Shown here piece by piece: positions 10,931-21,016 of a stretch of DNA of 64,000 nt. The notes under the pieces are model-generated. The model did no database searches, was not told the origin of the DNA, and worked only from the letters and a program-made list of their open reading frames with translations. Within the stretch, counting starts at the first letter, position 1, and each line of letters begins with the position of its first letter. The translations under genes and the position numbers were made by a program. The stretch comes from Rhododendron vialii (Eukaryota; Streptophyta; Magnoliopsida; Ericales; Ericaceae): NCBI RefSeq assembly GCF_030253575.1, contig NC_080562.1:23839352-23903351 (forward strand), read 5' to 3'.

Positions 10931-12236
10931 TGTAACGCCCCGATTTTTCAAAAAATTTCAGAAGCATTAATAAATGATTTCTTAGGAAAAAAATTAATTT
11001 AATTAAACATGATTCCATTAATCAAGTACGAATTACTCAAAATAGAAATTCAATTTATTGCAGACGTGAAATGAAAATACTAAGTTTTGACAAAATATTA
11101 AAGAACCGTTCTAGTCACACATACTACTTTTACACATACATTGCACAGATTTTTTGTGGGGCCCATTATGGGGTTCCACAAAATGATCCGAGCCGTTCAT
11201 TAATTTTAAAATTTTTTTTAAGGAATTTCGTTAAAAATCAGCTCAATCGGATACATGTAAGTGCTTGAACCAATCTTACAACTTTTCATTCTCCGAAATT
11301 CTGAATGAAAAGTTGTAAGATTGGTTCAAGCATTTACATGTATCCAATTGAGCTGATTTTTTAAGAGATTCCTTAAAAAAATATTTTAAAATTAATGAAC
11401 AACTCGGATCATTTTGTGGAACCCCATAGTGGGCCCCACAAAAAATCTGTGCAATGTATGTGTAGAAATAGTCTGTGTCGAAAGTGTTTTCCAATATTAA
11501 ATGTTTGGCATTTTATTTAACCAACTTCAGAGCATACTCTAGTTCGTTTCTCCATGACCAGGTTCTCTTCTGAAAAGTACTGCTCACATCTGGGATCCTA
11601 TGTGCCCTTCTGATTCTCGGCAAAATTTGGCACGAATATATGTCAGGGTATATTGTACCGTGAGTGAGGAGGTTCACTCAATAGATATTCCTGATCCCAT
11701 TAATCCATAACATATAAGTAATACATGGCAAAGAGTACTACAGCGTATGAACAAGATAAATTAATTGCAGTACATGAATTAAAGAATAAATAAAAAAAAT
11801 TCCCATTTCTAGTTTTTAACTTATGTGATTCCTAGATTTTTCCACCATGAGAAATTCTCCTCGCAGACAGCCTCTGAATTATGGCAACTCTACTGATTTA
11901 CATCTCTTTTGCTTACTCAGTCAGAGGTCCCAGACGAATAAGACTAAATTATATATCGGGTCAAACTCACTTGTACCATCACAAGAAGAGAATCGAAAAC
12001 CAACCACGAGAAATGAATTTCATACTCTGGTTTCGCCAAATAACCACCATTCCCGGAGGATAAATACCAAGAAAGTAATCACACAGTGCCATATTCACGG
12101 TTTCGGATCAATTATCCACCGGTCTATTAACCACAAGTGCCGAATCCGCCGACCATTTCTCCAGGGTCTACCGGGCTCTCGGCCACTCTAGTTTTCTCCT
12201 GACCGCAACTGTCACCACTGTGACTTCCCAATATTT
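10931..12236 (-). mobile_element. Partial Ty3-gypsy-type LTR, minus orientation, with nested MITE
   Basis: The block starts TGTAACGCCCCGATTTTTC at 10931. This matches the starts of the LTR copies at 52902 and 53275, which are the 3' ends of minus-oriented LTRs. After the nested MITE (11103-11492) it runs on as non-coding LTR-like sequence to about 12236. I found no matching far terminus or 5-bp duplication, so the right limit is approximate and the copy is truncated. Confidence 0.6.
11103..11492. mobile_element. Mutator-type MITE, 390 bp, 9-bp TSD AATATTAAA
   Basis: The two halves form a long inverted repeat. TACACATACATTGCACAG near the left arm is mirrored near 11440-11465, and AAGTTGTAAGATTGGTTCAA is mirrored around the centre at about 11295. 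It is flanked by the 9-bp duplication AATATTAAA (11094-11102 and 11493-11501). Both ends start with G when read inward. A 9-bp duplication and long inverted arms fit a Mutator-derived MITE. It sits inside the LTR piece at 10931. Confidence 0.8.
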
Positions 12237-12763
12237 CACTTTCCTTAGTTTTTAATGTCTAATCAAATTAAATTCAACCATGAGCTCCACCCAGTGTACC
12301 TATTGTCCATTTCCACGTTCACATAGCAAAGTCAAGCAATAAGGTTCACTGTGTTCGGTTGCTAGTTTAGTTTTAGCTTTGTTTCTGTTAGATATTTTGG
12401 CACTTTCCGGGGTTGTCCAAAACCTCCATTGGTATCTTTGCTATTGACTCTGTTTGATTGTAATGGGTTGGTTCTTAGAGGGTAGTTTCTTGCTTGATGC
12501 TCCTCCCATTTTCTGCGCCAAGTTGACTGCTACGGAATCGAACCAATTGCGTGAGAGGTAAAAGCATTGCACGGCATCTCATGCATAGCATGATTGAGTT
12601 CAAAAATATTTTAGTCTCCGTTACTGATTATAGGGGACTTTCCTTACTCATATTCTTTTATACATAATATACATTACCTTAATCGTTTAAGTTGATTAGG
12701 TGATTTACTCTCCCCGGAAAAATAGAACACGTTTTCCCCAAATCAAAAGATTGTATATTATTC

Positions 12764-12776
<13 letters not shown>
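12237..12776. other. Unassigned intergenic sequence
   Basis: I see no coding frame with a recognisable domain, no transposon terminus and no strong repeat in this 540-bp stretch between the LTR piece and the TA microsatellite. Confidence 0.4.

Positions 12777-12826
<50 letters not shown>
12777..12826. repeat. (TA)25 microsatellite
   Basis: An uninterrupted 50-bp TA run lies immediately left of the copia 5' LTR. It may have replaced or obscured the true left LTR terminus. Confidence 0.95.
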
Positions 12827-12827
<1 letters not shown>

Positions 12828-13558
12828 GGGTGGACGACCACTCTGTTTGTTTAAGGCGTGAGAGTTTTTCTCTTATAAAAACAAAAGAACGGGTTGCACG
12901 ACTATTTTGTTTTTCGGTGGAGGCGAGAGACATTTTGTTTTTAGAAAAGAAAGAATGAGGTTCACGACACTTGTGGGGCAATTTTGACAGTCTTTCGTTG
13001 TAGCCCTCTTTCTTGTTTTGTTCTTGCGTTGTGTTTGTTTTTCGAACGTCTTTTGGATTGTGAGATCACGCTTTGCATCATATCATACATCCATTCACGG
13101 TTCGTGGTTTGGTGCCGTTTGCTGCTGAGGTCGAATCTTTTGGAGACTGATTCGAAGCCGGTTGAATCTGGAGATCGGGCGTGAAGTTCATGGTGCATCT
13201 ATTGGATCTTGAAGAAGCTTGGGGAGCATCGGAGATTGGCGAGAATAGGTAAAGGCTTAGGTAAGGTTTTTACTATTTCGCAATCGGTACTTCTTTTTTA
13301 TTAATAGAATAAATCAGTAGTTTTAGGTCGTGGTTTTGGCTTAGAGTTATTTAGGACCCTAAGTTTTTCCATGTAAATCGTGGGTATCCTGTCTCAATTT
13401 TTATTCTACTGCACTACTTGATTTTTGGTTTGGATTAATCAAGATAATCAATCCGTTCATCTATATTAATTTTCAAATCAGAAAATTGGTGATTTTTTTA
13501 TCAAAACTCCTATTCACCCCCCCTCTAGGAGTAGTTTGAACGCTTCCGCATAATTTCA
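12827..13558 (+). mobile_element. 5' LTR of Ty1-copia (SIRE/Maximus-type) element
   Basis: The right edge ends in TTTCA at 13558, two bases before a primer-binding site. CACCCCCCCTCTAGG lies about 45 bp from that edge, as is common for SIRE-type LTRs. A TATA-like CTTATAAAAACA lies near 12870. The left terminus is not clear because of the TA run, so the start is approximate. No 3' partner was found after the coding region. Confidence 0.7.
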
Positions 13559-13560
13559 AT

Positions 13561-13572
13561 TGGTATCAGAGC
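13561..13572 (+). promoter_or_regulatory. Primer-binding site (initiator tRNA-Met)
   Basis: TGGTATCAGAGC follows the 5' LTR by two bases. It is the canonical plant retrotransposon primer site, complementary to the 3' end of initiator methionine tRNA, and starts minus-strand cDNA synthesis. Confidence 0.93.
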
Positions 13573-13620
13573 GGGTTGCTCTGTTTAGGTTTAACCACCT
13601 GAGTTTCATTCTAGGTATAA

Positions 13621-15187
13621 TGGACATGAACACACCACATGAGGGAGCCACTCGAGGCCACCTTTTTTCGATGGTAATGATTATCTGTACTGAAAAGCCC
13701 ATATGACCACACATTTGAGTTCCCTAGGAGTTAGGGTTTGGAGATCTGTTAGGTATGGCTATGAGGCCCCAACCATAGAAGACACTACGACTAAACAGAT
13801 GAGGGCTAAGGAGGACACTGAGTGGAATTCGGCTGACAATGATAGTTTTGAGGCAAACTCTAAAGCCTTAGAAGCCATCTATGGTGCATTGAGTAAAACT
13901 GAATTTAGTTGTATTTTCGCGTGCACCACTGCAGAGGAGGCTTGGGACATTCTCCAAGTCACCCACGAGGGTACTAAGATTGTTAAAACTTCAAAACTCC
14001 AAATGCTTACAACACGTTTCGAAGATTTGAGAATGCAGGAAGATGAGACATTTGATAGTTTTATCACTAAGTTGAGTGACATCGTTAATTCCTTCCACGC
14101 ATTAGGAGAACCAATCCCTAATCTTAAAGTTTGTAAAAAAATGCTTAGGTCGCTTCCTGAGAGGTTTAGGGCTAAGGTAGTTGCGATCGAAGAAAGTGAT
14201 AAAGTTGATGACATTCTTTTTGAGAAACTTGTAGGTAAACTTCAAACATTTGAATTGAATCATCTCTCAAAGAAACCTACATTAAAGCCTAATAAAAGCA
14301 TTGCTTTTAAATCTTCTAAAGAAGAATCCTCTATGACACAAGAGAGTGATGATGACCTTGATGAAGAATAACTTGCTTTCTTTGCTAAAAAATTCAAAAA
14401 ATTTGTTAAATTCCGTAAAAATAATAATTCTGAAAAATTTTCTTCTTCGACTAATGGGGGCAAGAATTTTAATTCTGGGGATAATAAAAAGAAATCTTCT
14501 ATTGATGAATCCAAGAAACCCCAAGGTATACAATGTCACGAGTGCCACGGTTTCGGGCATGTTCAAGTAGAGTGTGCAAATACTCTTAAAAAGAAAGTGG
14601 CCAAGGGTTATAAAGCTACGTGGGATGACGATAGTGATGACAGTAGTGAAGGGGGTTCTAAAGCTCCTAGATATTTTGTGCTTGTTGCCAACATTAAGTC
14701 CCCCACGTCCCCCTAATCGGTTGAACTTTCTACAACTCTTAGCGATGATAGTAAGTATGTCTTGACTGACGAAGACTGTGAGAATAGTGATGATGATATA
14801 GATTCTATTCATGAGGCCTATAATCAATTGTTTAAAGAGGGTGTCAAATTGAAAACGAAAAAGAAGGAACTCATGAGTGTCATCGAGAAAATTAGTAGTG
14901 AGAGGAACAAACTTAGTGATGACATTGAATCTAAGAACACCGACCTTAAAGAATTAAAAACCGATACCACTAATTTGAAAGAGAAGTTTGCCAAAATTGA
15001 GAGAGAGCATGTGGATGCCTTGAAGGCTCTTAAAGCGTCTAAGGATAGGATTTTTGAATTGGAGCATGACCTTAGGGAGGCCACTAAGGCCATAAAGCGT
15101 AATGAGTGTGGGGCAACTCGTATTGCTGAGATGACACATACGTTTAGAAATAGAAGCGGCTTAGGTTTGTTGATCCACCTTCACTGA
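13621..15187 (+). pseudogene. copia gag (UBN2-like, first CCHC knuckle, coiled coil)
   Basis: Gag-like sequence starts near 13621 with the 'FDGNDYLY' block, which is frameshifted and followed by TGA where a Trp codon is expected. It continues as 13703-14371, a UBN2-type gag domain (TAEEAWDILQVTHEGT, RFEDLRMQEDETFDSF, LRSLPERF). A TAA at 14369-14371 interrupts the frame. The same frame resumes with a CCHC zinc knuckle CHECHGFGHVQVEC at about 14534-14575 and an acidic DDDSDDSS stretch. A further stop lies near 14715. From 14762 to 15187 a charged, heptad-rich region (KLSDDIESKNTDLKELKT) probably forms a coiled coil. Confidence 0.85.
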
Positions 15188-15228
15188 TACATAAAGCTAA
15201 TGAGTTCACAAAAAGGGAAATCAAATTT

Positions 15229-16240
15229 GTGAAATCTGAAATTGCAAAGAATGAGGTGGTGAGCGATAAACCTGAATCTTCTATTAAATCTCCCACCATC
15301 ATTAAGAATGCTTACAACAGTAATCATGCTCCTGAAAAGAAAAATCTTTTTATTTGTCACTACTGTGGTGGTCAAGGTCACATTCGACCATTTTGTTATA
15401 CACTTAGAAGGGACAATCAGAGAACAAAGGGGAAACTGTTTGTAGCTCCTGTTAATAAAAGTGTTCAGTATGGTCAACCCAATGTGGGAAGACCTCAAGT
15501 TGTGCGTCAGTCTTCCACAAACATTAAGAGTGAGAATTTTCAAAAGACTTTGAATCAATTGGCGAATCAAACTTCTCACCTCGTCGAGGAAATCAAAAAG
15601 TTGTCAAACTTGGCTAATAATAATGGAGAGATTGATAGGATTGTTGAAAGACGTACTACACACGGTCACACCTCGCATGTGAACACCAAACTGAAGCAAA
15701 CATGGACGAGAGTTGATGTCGTTTGTCATGTAGCACACACTGCTTTTCGGGCACATGATGCCTGTGCCTGGTACTTAGATAGTGGATGTTCAAGGCACAT
15801 GACTGGAAATAGGTCTTTCTTTGCTAAGCTAGAGAAGTATAATGGTGGTTTTGTCACTTTTGGCGATGGTAATACGGGTAAAATCATAGGACAAGGCACC
15901 ATAAACGCACCCGGAATCCCTCCATTAGATAACGTATTATATGTTGAGGGTTTGAAAGCTAACCTGTTAAGCATAGGGCAATTTTGTGATAATATGCATG
16001 AAGTCAATTTCTCTAAAAATAATTGCTCTATTGTTGATGCTTTGGGTTTGTGTGTGGTTAAAAGTGTTCGTTCCTCAGATAATTGCTATTGTGTTGAAAT
16101 TGCCGGTTCTAATGTGTGTCATCAAGTATTGTTTGACGATGTACAAATTTGGCACTAACGTTTAAGACACGTAAATTTTTTGAAATTGCAAATGGGCAAG
16201 GGCTTGTGTGTGGCGGTTGCATGTAGGGCAAACAAATAAA
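15229..16240 (+). pseudogene. copia second zinc knuckle, protease and GAG-pre-integrase
   Basis: In a shifted frame relative to gag, 15229-16158 has a second CCHC knuckle (CHYCGGQGHIRPFC). It is followed by the aspartic protease (AWYLDSGCSRHMTGN, with the catalytic D-S-G; later LLSIGQFCD). The frame ends in a TAA right after the IWH of the conserved 'WHxRLGH' motif, which continues as RLRHVNF beyond the stop. The pre-integrase part to about 16240 contains further stops. Confidence 0.87.
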
Positions 16241-16298
16241 AAGCCCTCATAAAAAGACAAATTTAGTTGCAACCACAAAATGTTTAGAGTTACTTCAC

Positions 16299-16931
16299 AT
16301 GGACTTGATGGGACCCATACGTACTAAAAGTTTAGGGGGCAAGCGATATATTCTAGTCATAATTGACGATTTTTCTCGCTTTTCATGGATTGGTTTTCTT
16401 AGAGAAAAATCTGATGCTTATGCTTGTTTCAAAACTATTTGTCAACGTATTCAAAATGAGAAAGGGTACCCCATCACACGAGTCCGCAGTGATCATGGTC
16501 GTGAGTTTGAGAACTCCAACATTGAAAAATATTGTAATGAAAAGGGTATTAAGCACGAGTTCTCCGCATCTCACACACCCCAACAAAATGGGGTTGTTGA
16601 AAGAAAGAATAGAACCCTTCAAGAGATGGCGAGAGTAATGCAAAATGCAAAATGCGTCCCTAGAAACCTTTGGGCTGAATTTATTAATACTACGTGCTAT
16701 ATAATAAATAGAGTGTATGTTAGACCAGGGACTACTCTCACACCCTATGAAATTCGGAATGGTAAGAGGCCTTCAGTGAAGTATTTAAGGGTGTTTGGTA
16801 GTAAATGTCATATTTTGAGAGATAGTGAGTCCTTAGGCAAATTTGACTCAAAGAGTGACGATGGTATATTTTTGGGCTATTCCAACATGAGTAGAGCTTT
16901 GAGAGTATATATCTACGCACCTCTACCCTAG
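16299..16931 (+). pseudogene. copia integrase core
   Basis: The frame opens at MDLMGPIRTKSLGGKRY and covers the integrase catalytic core. The D-D-E residues are visible in MDLMGP, VRSDHGREF and QQNGVVERKN. It continues into the 'FGSKCHIL' and 'GIFLGYS' blocks and then degenerates after LGYSNMSRALRVY, where the normal 'RVYN' block is frameshifted. Confidence 0.9.
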
Positions 16932-17155
16932 TTGAGTCGGCTAATGTAGTTGTTGATGATATCACTCTTGATCAGTCAATCCCTTAGGTTAATGATGATG
17001 ATGAGGGGAGTTGGGAAATTTTTGAGGGGGAGTTTCAAACAAATAGTTTAGATGAGGGAGTTTCTTCTGAAGAGGTTGTTGACATTCCTACGAGTGTAGA
17101 TGAGAAAGTTGAAAATGATAGTGAGGTTGAGGTAGACGAGCCTCTAGAAGATGAG

Positions 17156-18095
17156 GTGTTAGGTCAACACAACTTAGTTTCTCTTTCCACCAAAGAACCG
17201 TCGGCTAGAGTAAAGCTTAACCATCCCATTAGCCAAGTCATAGGAGAACCCAATGATGAGATGAAAACTAGGAGGCAAATTAGGAATGAGATCAATTATG
17301 TGTGTTTCACGTCCACATTAGAGCCAAAAAGGGTAGATGAGGCCTTGGGAGATGACCATTGGATAGGAGCCATGCAAGAAGAACTACAACAATTTGTTAG
17401 GAATGACGTTTGGTACATAGTACCGAGACCCTCTCACACTGACATCATAGGCACTAAATGGATATTTAAAAATAAGAAGGATGTAGATGGCGTAGTGGTA
17501 TGTAATAAGGCTAGGTTAGTTGCCCAGGGGTACACCCAAATTGAGGGAATTGATTTCGATGATACATTTGCCCCCGTAGCAAGAATGGAGTCAGTAAGGT
17601 TACTTTTTGACATTGCATCTCATTTTAATTTTAAATTATTTCAAATGGATGTTAAAAGTGCTTTTTTGAATAGTGACCTTAAGGAGGAGGTGTATGTGGA
17701 GCAACCCAAAGGGTTTATTGATCCCTCATTCCCTAATCATGTGTACCGCCTTTGTAAGGCACTTTATGGTCTTAAACAAGCCCTTCTAGCTTGGTATGAA
17801 CGTTTAACTGATCATCTTTAAATACCAGCTTTGTGAAAGGGGGAGTAGACCGAACTTTATTTCTGAAGAAAATTGAGACCGACCTTTTAATTGCTCAAAT
17901 ATATGTTGATGATATTGTGTTCGGATCCACAAATGAGCGGCATACGAAACAATTCGGGGCACAGATGTCCCATGAGTTTCAAATGAGCCTAATGGGAGAA
18001 TTGACTTACTTTCTAGGTTTTCAAATTCGTCAGTTGAATGATGGGATATTTTTGTCCCAATCCACATATGCGAAAGAATTGGACAAAAATTTGGT
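17156..18095 (+). pseudogene. copia reverse transcriptase
   Basis: Conserved blocks are clear: GTKWIFKNKKDVDG, KARLVAQGYTQIEGIDFDDT, FAPVARMESVRLL, MDVKSAFLNSDLKEEVYVEQ and YGLKQALLAWYERL. A stop at 17819-17821 follows. The active-site block YVDDIVFGSTNE continues in another frame (17833 onward), with SLMGELTYFLGFQI. In KSAFLNSDL the usual Gly is replaced by Ser, and in KQALLAW the usual 'KQAPRAW' has changed, as expected of decay. Confidence 0.92.
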
Positions 18096-18802
18096 TTGGA
18101 AGATTCCAAGAGTACTCGTACTCCCAAGGGTTCCACTGTTAAAATTGCTAAAGATATTGAGGGCGCTAGTGTTGACTCCATGCTTTATCGTAGTATGATA
18201 GGAAGCTTATTATATCTTACCGCTAGTCGTCCCGATATTTCGTTTAGTGTTGGAGTGTGTGCCCGCTATCAATCTGACCCTAAAGAGTCTCACTTGATCG
18301 CTGTCAAGCGAATTATTCGTTATGTTAAGGGCACCTCCACGCTTGGTCTTTGGTATCCTAAGGGTACTAATGTGGACTTAGCCGCATTTTCCGATGCCGA
18401 TTGGGCTGGAAGTGCGGATGATAGGAAGAGTTCCTCTGGTGGTTGTTTCTCTTTGGGAAACTGCTTGGTTGCTTGGCATAGCAAAAAGCAAAATTGTGTT
18501 TCGTTGTCCACCGCAGAGGTAGAATATATTGCCGCTGGTATTTGTTGCACCCAACTTTATGGATGAAGCAAATGCTTCAAGACTACGGTCTATCTCAAGG
18601 TGTAATGACTGTTTTTTGCGATAACACAAGTGCCATTAATATTTCTAAAAATCCAGTCCAACATTCTAGGACTAAACATATCGACATCCGTCATCATTTT
18701 ATTCGTGATTTGGTTGAAAATGGTGTCGTGGCACTTGAGTTTATACCCATACAAGATCAAAAAGCGGATATTTTCACTAAGCCTTTAGATTCTCTTAGGT
18801 AG
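18096..18802 (+). pseudogene. copia RNase H
   Basis: Blocks visible are MLYRSMIGSLLYLTASRPDI, FSDADWAGSADDRKS, SLSTAEVEYIAAG, then after a frameshift LWMKQML, FCDNTSAINISKNP, HSRTKHIDIRHHFIRD and KADIFTKPLDSLR. The end is disturbed by a 21-bp tandem duplication that brings in a stop at 18800-18802. Confidence 0.92.
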
Positions 18803-18822
18803 CCTTTAGATTCTCTTAGGTT
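18781..18822. repeat. 21-bp tandem duplication at the end of copia pol
   Basis: GCCTTTAGATTCTCTTAGGT occurs twice, end to end (about 18781-18801 and 18802-18822). The second copy begins with TAG in the pol frame, so the duplication truncates the polyprotein. Confidence 0.9.
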
Positions 18823-18865
18823 TGAGTACCTTAGGAAATCTCTTGGTTTAATTTCTCTGGATTAA

Positions 18866-19089
18866 TCATTACCCTATATCTTTCTCCAATCATTACCATG
18901 TATCTCTAATTATTAATTTTATTTCTCTCTATCACTCTCCAATCATTACCCTATTTCTCTCTCCACCCACTACCGAAACTAAACTAAACTAAACTACCAA
19001 TCAAACAAAGTTGTTGATTTTCCACTTATTTAGAGAACAAGAATACATTCAACACATAGAAATAAACCAATTTCAAAATCTGATCATTT
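18866..19089. other. AT-rich unassigned sequence with ATTACCCTATTTCTC repeats
   Basis: The short phrases AATCATTACC and TATTTCTCTCT recur between 18868 and 18975. No 3' LTR is recognisable. Nothing else is visible before the hAT element at 19098. Confidence 0.4.
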
Positions 19090-19097
19090 ATCTGATA

Positions 19098-19730
19098 TAG
19101 GGATGGCATTCGGGGCGGATATGGGAAACTCCGTATCCGATCTCCAAAATCGAAATGCTACCCATATCCGCCCCGATACCCGAACGGGGAGAAGAGAAAT
19201 AAACCATAACCGAACCAAACGGGGTTTAGGTAATCCCCGAACCGATTGGGTACCTGAACCAAACACAGAGAAAGAGGGAGAGAGAGACCATTGAGAACTC
19301 ATAAATTTCAAATTACACAAACCCATCAATTTCAAATTACGCAATTAAGTATTAGAAATTTGGGAAATTTAAGTGAAAATCAAATTCCTTTCAAGTTGGA
19401 TTACAACAATCGTAAAACAAACAATAGCCTCAAATTCAATTTAGATCTGGTAAAGATAGAGAATACCGAGTAATATATTATTTAGAACAGATCATAAAAC
19501 CACGTACAGAAACAACTCGAGATGATTCTTCATCACCACAACCACAACAAAGAACAATAGCAGCCACCAAGAAAAGCTCATCACAGCTACCAACAGCAGC
19601 TCTTCGATTTCCTTGATCACTGACGACTGCGAGAGGAGTGATGAAGATTGACGGTGCCTCGACGAGAGCGGTGAGGATGATCGACGGCGAGAGGTGTACA
19701 ATCAAAGTGGCGATGACAGGGGGTTGGGGT

Positions 19731-19775
<45 letters not shown>

Positions 19776-20068
19776 CGCCTCACAGTGGAGGCCGAGGCAT
19801 TGTTTTTGAAATGAAAATAGGATTGGAAAACCCTAACTCATGTATGCCTATATATATAAGCTGGGGTAATTTTGTAATTTACTAGTTTGGTTCGGTTCGG
19901 GTTCGGTTCAGGTATTAACTAAACCAAAACCGAACCAAAACCCGTTCGGTTATCTTGTGCATGTGCCAACCATACCCGTTCCCATGGAAAAAATTTCGGT
20001 TATGGTTCAGGGATAATTTCGGTTATCGGTTCGGGTACCCATCGATTCGGTTCAAATTGCCATCCCTA
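19098..20068. mobile_element. Non-autonomous hAT element, 971 bp, 8-bp TSD ATCTGATA
   Basis: The exact 8-bp duplication ATCTGATA flanks the element (19090-19097 and 20069-20076). Both ends read inward as TAGGGATGGCA, a well-known plant hAT terminus. Inside, GGTTCGG/CCGAACC motifs crowd both subterminal regions. The centre holds a (GA)n run (about 19741-19773) and no transposase. It must have relied on a transposase encoded elsewhere. Confidence 0.93.
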
Positions 20069-20076
20069 ATCTGATA

Positions 20077-20439
20077 ACTAATGAATTTGTGTTGTACACC
20101 ATCCGAGCCATCCATTCGGTAACCTATTGCTTGATTTTAGTAAATAATGATCAAGAAAATAGAGTCAATGATGTGGAGCTGCCCAAAAAAAAGTAGCAGC
20201 AGCAGCGGCTGAAGAATAAGAGATGAGAGAGGCAAGTTCTGTTTTGAATTCAACTAGATAAGGCAAGTTCTCTAGTCTTACACAAAATATCAATGTATAA
20301 ATTTAATAAAACGATAGATGCCTAATTTAACAATGTCAACAAAGTTTAAGTACTTCATGAAAATTTAATAAAGAGTTATTTTCGTTTTTATTCCCTAGGC
20401 TAATCAAATTTTTTGCTACCTTAATTTCATCCAAAAAAA
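20077..20439. other. Unassigned intergenic sequence
   Basis: Apart from two occurrences of GGCAAGTTCT (about 20231 and 20262) I see no feature. No coding frame is supported. Confidence 0.4.
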
Positions 20440-20660
20440 AAAAAAAGCAGCAATCAAATGACCGCAAGTTCTTGATCCAATTTTCTAACTTTTCATTTAG
20501 TATTCATGATCCTAATTTTAAATCAAAAGTTAGCAGATTAAATGAAGAACTTGCGGTCAAGTACTTGCAGTCATGCGATTAAGCTGATTTTTTGCAAGAT
20601 TACTCGATAAATTATTTTAAATTTAATGAACATTTCAAATTATTTATGGGGAATCCGAAA
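20440..20660. mobile_element. Diverged relative of the 11.1-kb Mutator-type MITE
   Basis: TGACCGCAAGTTCTT and its inverse AAGAACTTGCGGTCA surround a core at 20455-20570. The sequence then runs AAGCTGATTTTTTGC...TTAAATTTAATGAACA, matching the right half of the 11103-11492 element (GAGCTGATTTTTTAAG...TTAAAATTAATGAACA). The outer ends are eroded and no target duplication is visible. Confidence 0.5.
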
Positions 20661-21016
20661 ACGGGCCCTGATAGTACATCTTTTTGTTTGATGGCCACGT
20701 GAACTTTTTTTGGTCAAAAATTTAGACTGTCGTTATTTATTTGACCAAATGAGTGATAACAACCAAATGAGTAGCAATTGAAAAGTTGAGGAATGAAATA
20801 GATCGTTTTCATAGTTTTGAATGAAGAAACAAAAATGTGAATAGTTTAAAGGATAAAAATGAAATTAACTCTTCAATAGTATTTGAGTGTATATGAAACA
20901 TTTGGATGATAGTTTAGGGGTAATTTTAAAATTCTCCCCTAAACAAATGAAAACATTCAGAGTACCGAAAACAACATCCAAATGAAAGAGCTAGCATACA
21001 AAATTATAGTAACTAC

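Larger units (their letters stand above)
12827..18865 (+). mobile_element. Degenerate Ty1-copia retrotransposon (SIRE/Maximus-type), 3' truncated
   Basis: The domain order is 5' LTR, primer site, gag with two CCHC knuckles around a coiled-coil region, protease, integrase, reverse transcriptase, RNase H. Integrase before reverse transcriptase makes this Ty1-copia. The long gag with two knuckles (CHECHGFGHVQVEC and CHYCGGQGHIRPFC) is characteristic of the SIRE/Maximus lineage. Frameshifts and stops occur in every domain. No polypurine tract or 3' LTR follows 18802, so the element is truncated and cannot move on its own. Confidence 0.9.

Noticed and set aside
10349..11018. Arg/His-rich minus-strand frames
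   Set aside because: Low-complexity translation of the GTCGTGCC repeats of a hAT end.
10931..12780. Complete solo LTR with TSD
   Set aside because: The left terminus is clear, but no matching right terminus followed by GCTAG was found.
18803..19090. 3' LTR of the first copia element
   Set aside because: No polypurine tract or sequence matching the 5' LTR at 12827-13558 could be found after pol.
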